Source: Bacillota bacterium (GTDB lineage: Bacteria > Bacillota > Clostridia > Tissierellales > Peptoniphilaceae). From it: a stretch of 33,758 bases of DNA. A program made the position numbers and the translations under genes. Shown here one piece after another: positions 30,867-33,758 of this stretch. Within the stretch, counting starts at the first letter, position 1. The number at the start of each line of letters is the position of its first letter. The stretch covers positions 1 to 33,758 of the forward strand of contig JAEXBU010000013.1 in NCBI GenBank assembly GCA_023393815.1, written 5' to 3'. Below the pieces are notes generated by a model that had not been told where the DNA came from, made no database searches, and saw only the letters and a program-made list of their open reading frames with translations.

Positions 30867-32249
30867 TTAGTTGTGTTTGTTTTTAATATATTCGTCGATG
30901 CCTTTGGCAGCTTGTTTTCCTGCGCCCATGGCGAGAATGACGGTGGCGGCGCCGGTGACGGCATCGCCACCGGCAAAGACGTCTTCTACGGAACTTTGCC
31001 CTTCCTCGTTAACGACGATTCCTTGTTTCTTATTGGTTTCGATGTCCGGATTCGTGCCGGTAATCAGGGGGTTCGGATTGGTCCCTAAGGCCATGATGAC
31101 CGTATCCACGTCCAGGGTAAAGTCTTGTCCTTCCAGGGGTATGGGGCGGCGGCGTCCCGATTCGTCGGGTTCGCCTAATTCCATGGGACGAAGTTTCATG
31201 CTCGTGACCCAGCCTTCTTCGTCGGCGAGGATTTCTACCGGGGCGGTAAGGAAGTGGAATTTAATACCCTCTTCTTTCGCGTGGTGCACTTCTTCGGCGC
31301 GGGCGGGAAGTTCGGTTTCCGTTCGGCGATAGACGACGGTCACGTCGGCCCCTAATCGCTTGGCTACGCGCGCGGCGTCCATAGCTACGTTGCCGCCGCC
31401 GATGACTGCGGTTTTGCGACCGGCGATAATGGGCGTGTCGTAGCCTGCTTCGTAGGCGTGCATGAGATTGGTTCGGGTTAAAAATTCGTTGGCGCTGAAA
31501 ACGCCATTGTAGTTTTCACCGGGAATATCCATAAAGCGGGGCAAGCCGGCACCGGTGCCTAGAAAAATGGCCTCGTATCCCTCGTTTCGGATGCCGTCTA
31601 AGGACATGGTACGTCCGACAATGGTATTGGTTTCAAATTTTACGCCCAAGTCTTTCAATTTTTCCACTTCGCTCGCTACGACGGAGTCGGGAAGGCGGAA
31701 TTGGGGAATGCCGTAGACCAGAACGCCCCCCGGTTGTTGGAGGGATTCGAAAACAGTCACGTCGTAGCCTTTTTTTGCCAGTTCGCCGGCGACGGTAATG
31801 CCCGAAGGGCCGGCGCCGACTACGGCGACCTTGTGTCCGTTGGGCGCATCGGCTTGGATGGTTTGAATACGGTTTTCCCGAGCGTAATCGGCCGCGTAGC
31901 GTTCCAATTTACCGATGCTGACGGCGTCGCCTTTTTTAGCGAGGACGCAATATTTTTCACATTGGCTTTCTTGGGGACAGACCCGGCCGCAGACGGCGGG
32001 GAGAGCTGTGTGTTTCGACAACTCCATGGCGGCGCCTGTAGGATTGTCTTCGGCGATTTCGTGAACGAAAGCGGGGATATCGATGGATACCGGGCAACCT
32101 TTGACGCATTGAGGCGCCTTGCAGTTTAAGCAGCGTTTCGCCTCTTGGACGGCTTCTTCGTGATTGTAACCATAGCAGACTTCTTCGAAATTTTTATTCC
32201 GTTTGTTGGGATCCTGTTCCCGCACGGGGACTCTCGTAAAACGATCCAT
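30867..32249 (-). CDS. nfnB: NfnB: NADPH-binding subunit of NADH-dependent ferredoxin:NADP+ oxidoreductase (GltD-like)
   Basis: NfnB is the large flavoprotein subunit of an electron-bifurcating transhydrogenase that couples NADPH, NAD+ and ferredoxin. The 460-residue product has an N-terminal twin 4Fe-4S region, CLNCKAPQCVKGCP and CGRVCPQESQCEKYC, an FAD Rossmann motif VAVVGAGPSGITVAGELAKKG near residue 142, YGIPQFRLP, and an NADP(H) motif AVIGGGNVAMDAARVAKRLGA. The same fold is glutamate synthase small subunit (GltD), and databases often call it so; the adjacent nfnA gene decides for Nfn. Its ATG overlaps the nfnA stop by one base (TAATG), with SD GGAGGAA inside nfnA, so the subunits are translationally coupled. 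Confidence 0.93.
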   Translation of the reverse strand: MDRFTRVPVREQDPNKRNKNFEEVCYGYNHEEAVQEAKRCLNCKAPQCVKGCPVSIDIPAFVHEIAEDNPTGAAMELSKHTALPAVCGRVCPQESQCEKYCVLAKKGDAVSIGKLERYAADYARENRIQTIQADAPNGHKVAVVGAGPSGITVAGELAKKGYDVTVFESLQQPGGVLVYGIPQFRLPDSVVASEVEKLKDLGVKFETNTIVGRTMSLDGIRNEGYEAIFLGTGAGLPRFMDIPGENYNGVFSANEFLTRTNLMHAYEAGYDTPIIAGRKTAVIGGGNVAMDAARVAKRLGADVTVVYRRTETELPARAEEVHHAKEEGIKFHFLTAPVEILADEEGWVTSMKLRPMELGEPDESGRRRPIPLEGQDFTLDVDTVIMALGTNPNPLITGTNPDIETNKKQGIVVNEEGQSSVEDVFAGGDAVTGAATVILAMGAGKQAAKGIDEYIKNKHN

Positions 32250-33100
32250 TAGGCATTCCTCCAGACTTGTTGACCTTTTGTCTTTTCTACATGGATGTAT
32301 TGTCTTTGCCGTTTCATGGCCAAGTCAAAATCCACTTTGTGGCCATCGAATTCCGGGCCGTGGACGCAGGCGAATTTTGTCTCTCCGTCGATATTGACGC
32401 GACAGGCGCCGCACATACCCGTACCGTCGACCATAATCGGGTTTAGGGAGACGATGGTGTGCAAGTCGTATTTCTTTGTGGTGAGACAGACAAATTTCAT
32501 CATAATCATGGGTCCGATGGCGACACAGGTATCGTATTCTTTCCCCTCGTTTACGATCAAATCATCGATTTTTTCCGTGACCATGCCGTGAAAGCCGTAG
32601 GATCCGTCGTCGGTGGTGACGTAGAGATCGCAGTTCAGCGCTTGAAACTCTTCCTCGTAGATGACGGCTTCTTTATTCTTAAAGCCGATGATAACGTCGC
32701 AGTGAACGCCCCTTTCCGATAGGTAGCGAACTTGCGGATAAACTGGCGCGGCGCCGATGCCCCCGCCGACAAATAGGAATCGTTGTTTTTTTAATTCGTC
32801 GTCGGAGAGTTGCGTAAATTCCGAAGGCACTCCCAAGGGGCCGACGAAGTCTTTCAATTCTTCGCCCTTTTCTTTTTTCGACAGTTTGCTCGTCGAGGGG
32901 CCACTGGCTTGCACCACCAGATCCACCCATCCTTCCTCGCGATCGAAGTTTGCGATGGTCAAGGGTACGCGCTCGGCGTGCTCGTCGGCGATCACGATGA
33001 CGAACTGACCCGGTTGGGCGGCAGTGGCGACCCGGGGCGCGTGAATGCGCATTAAAAAGACGTGCGGCGCCAAATTCTTTTTTTCTAAAATAGTAAACAT
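32249..33100 (-). CDS. nfnA: NfnA: NADH/FAD-binding subunit with 2Fe-2S cluster
   Basis: The small subunit of Nfn accepts or donates electrons at NAD(H). The 283-residue product has a ferredoxin-reductase-like FAD domain (AAQPGQFVIVIADEHAERVP), an NAD-binding domain (FVGGGIGAAPVYPQVRYLSE), and the 2Fe-2S motif DGTGMCGACRVNIDG with a third Cys in FACVHGPEFDGHKVDFD; in characterised NfnA an Asp in this motif is the fourth ligand. The frame is open to 33130, but the ATG there lies on the -10 element; the ATG at 33100 has a GGGGGGAT SD 3-5 bases upstream and gives MFTILEKKNLAP, the family start. Also named sulfide dehydrogenase beta subunit or PyrK-like. Confidence 0.93.
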   Translation of the reverse strand: MFTILEKKNLAPHVFLMRIHAPRVATAAQPGQFVIVIADEHAERVPLTIANFDREEGWVDLVVQASGPSTSKLSKKEKGEELKDFVGPLGVPSEFTQLSDDELKKQRFLFVGGGIGAAPVYPQVRYLSERGVHCDVIIGFKNKEAVIYEEEFQALNCDLYVTTDDGSYGFHGMVTEKIDDLIVNEGKEYDTCVAIGPMIMMKFVCLTTKKYDLHTIVSLNPIMVDGTGMCGACRVNIDGETKFACVHGPEFDGHKVDFDLAMKRQRQYIHVEKTKGQQVWRNA

Positions 33101-33128
33101 ACTATCCCCCCTATATCTCTGTGTATCC

Positions 33129-33134
33129 ATTATA
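33129..33134 (-). promoter_or_regulatory. -10 element for nfnAB
   Basis: TATAAT on the minus strand (33134-33129), 28 bases before the nfnA start. No good -35. Confidence 0.5.
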
Positions 33135-33193
33135 ATAAAAGGGGAAGGGAATATCTATATAGAACCATTTTTTGTTGTATTTTCATCGCCTAC

Positions 33194-33222
33194 TTGATTG
33201 AGGCGCGAAAATAGCGTAAACT
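33194..33222 (+). promoter_or_regulatory. Possible promoter of thrC
   Basis: TTGATT (33194-33199), 17-base spacer, TAAACT (33217-33222), four of six matches to the -10. Thirty-one bases before the start codon. Confidence 0.4.
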
Positions 33223-33253
33223 GTGATACATTAACGAGATAAAGGAGACGACA

Positions 33254-33758
33254 ATGCATTTTTTTTCGACTCGCGACCGGACGCGCGCCTTTTCCGCGAA
33301 GGAAGCTATTTTCCGGGGGCCGGCGGACGACGGAGGATTGTTTGTACCGGAGAGGATACCGGAAATAGATTTGGCAGATTACAGGGATTGCACATACGCT
33401 CAATTGGCGGCGGAGGTGCTTCATTTATTTTTTGATGACTTTTCCAAAGAGGAGCTGATTGTTTGGGCTGAAAAGGCTTACGGATCTTTTGCGGGTACGG
33501 AGCCTGTGGGCTATCGCACGTTGGGGGACATCACCGTGGCGGAATTATTTCACGGCCCCACGGCGGCATTTAAAGATTTCGCCTTGCAAATGTTGCCTTA
33601 CCTTATGGCCGCATCGGCAGAAGGGCGCAAGGTGCGTATTTTAACGGCGACCAGCGGCGACACGGGAAAGGCTGCCCTGGCCGGTTTCCAAGATGTGGAA
33701 AACACAGATATTTTCGTCTTTTATCCGGCCCATGGCGTGAGTGCCATGCAGCGTAGAC
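33254..33758 (+). CDS. thrC: Threonine synthase, 5' part (3' end outside window)
   Basis: ThrC converts O-phosphohomoserine to threonine with PLP, the last step of threonine synthesis. The first 168 residues are visible: MHFFSTRDRTRAFSAKEAIF, the family DGGLFVPERIP, the substrate-side ELFHGPTAAFKDFALQ containing the PLP lysine, and ATSGDTGKAALAGF. All are typical of the bacterial threonine synthases. SD AAGGAGA precedes the ATG by 5 bases. The frame is open to the window edge. It is divergent from nfnAB, separated by 153 bases. Confidence 0.96.
   Translation, partial: MHFFSTRDRTRAFSAKEAIFRGPADDGGLFVPERIPEIDLADYRDCTYAQLAAEVLHLFFDDFSKEELIVWAEKAYGSFAGTEPVGYRTLGDITVAELFHGPTAAFKDFALQMLPYLMAASAEGRKVRILTATSGDTGKAALAGFQDVENTDIFVFYPAHGVSAMQRR

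Noticed and set aside
30729..31088. 119-codon frame on plus
   Set aside because: It runs through the 17-bp stem-loop and antisense into nfnB; composition is not gene-like.
1..33758. CRISPR arrays, tRNA or rRNA genes, insertion sequences, prophage genes
   Set aside because: I looked for regular repeats, tRNA-like cloverleaf signatures and transposase motifs and found none; apart from 30,219-30,866 the region is densely packed with ordinary genes.

Overview
The window (33,758 bp, roughly half G+C by eye) looks like chromosomal DNA of a low-complexity-free, Gram-positive anaerobe of the Bacillota. Three things point there: the gene order prs-pth-mfd...mazG(yabN)-rqcP(yabO)-divIC-yabR-tilS-hpt-ftsH known from Bacillus and Clostridia, a T-box leader in front of ileS, and an NfnAB-type electron-bifurcating transhydrogenase. 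The sporulation genes that normally punctuate this gene order (spoVT, yabP, yabQ, spoIIE) are absent, which suggests an asporogenous lineage; a Tissierellia/Peptoniphilaceae-like coccus is my best guess, but that is inference.

Layout. 1-12,504 is the plus-strand housekeeping block: nucleotide supply (prs, hpt), translation and tRNA care (pth, rqcP, tilS, yabR), repair (mfd), secretion folding (a PrsA-type lipoprotein), nucleotide cleaning (mazG), nucleoid (HU), division (divIC) and membrane proteolysis (ftsH). 12,580-14,563 is a two-gene arsenic-type cassette with its own promoter and terminator: a glycerol-facilitator-type MIP channel and an ArsM-type arsenite methyltransferase, both ending in a Cys-Cys-Cys tail. 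14,584-17,485 (minus) is an M16C insulinase-like peptidase. Divergent from it run a SAF-domain homoserine-dehydrogenase-like oxidoreductase, an Rrf2-family regulator with three cysteines, a T-box leader, a type-2 (eukaryote-like) isoleucyl-tRNA synthetase, a histidine phosphatase and a D-cysteine desulfhydrase/ACC-deaminase-like enzyme (17,596-24,327). An EF-G-like GTPase of the FusA2 type follows (24,399-26,571), then a 57-residue small membrane protein.

26,883-30,218 holds two convergent/divergent groups: on minus a UMF1-type MFS transporter with a zinc-dependent phospholipase C-like protein, and on plus a TPR protein with an extraordinary His/Cys-rich tail. 30,219-30,866 is gene-poor; it contains a frameshifted gene remnant and a 17-bp perfect stem-loop. 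The end of the window carries nfnA-nfnB on minus and, divergently, the 5' half of thrC on plus.

The most unusual observations are the paired Cys-tailed channel and methyltransferase, the His/Cys-tailed TPR protein, three intrinsic-terminator-like hairpins whose T-tracts run straight into the Shine-Dalgarno of the next housekeeping gene, and the recurrent TGn-extended -10 promoters, several with no convincing -35.
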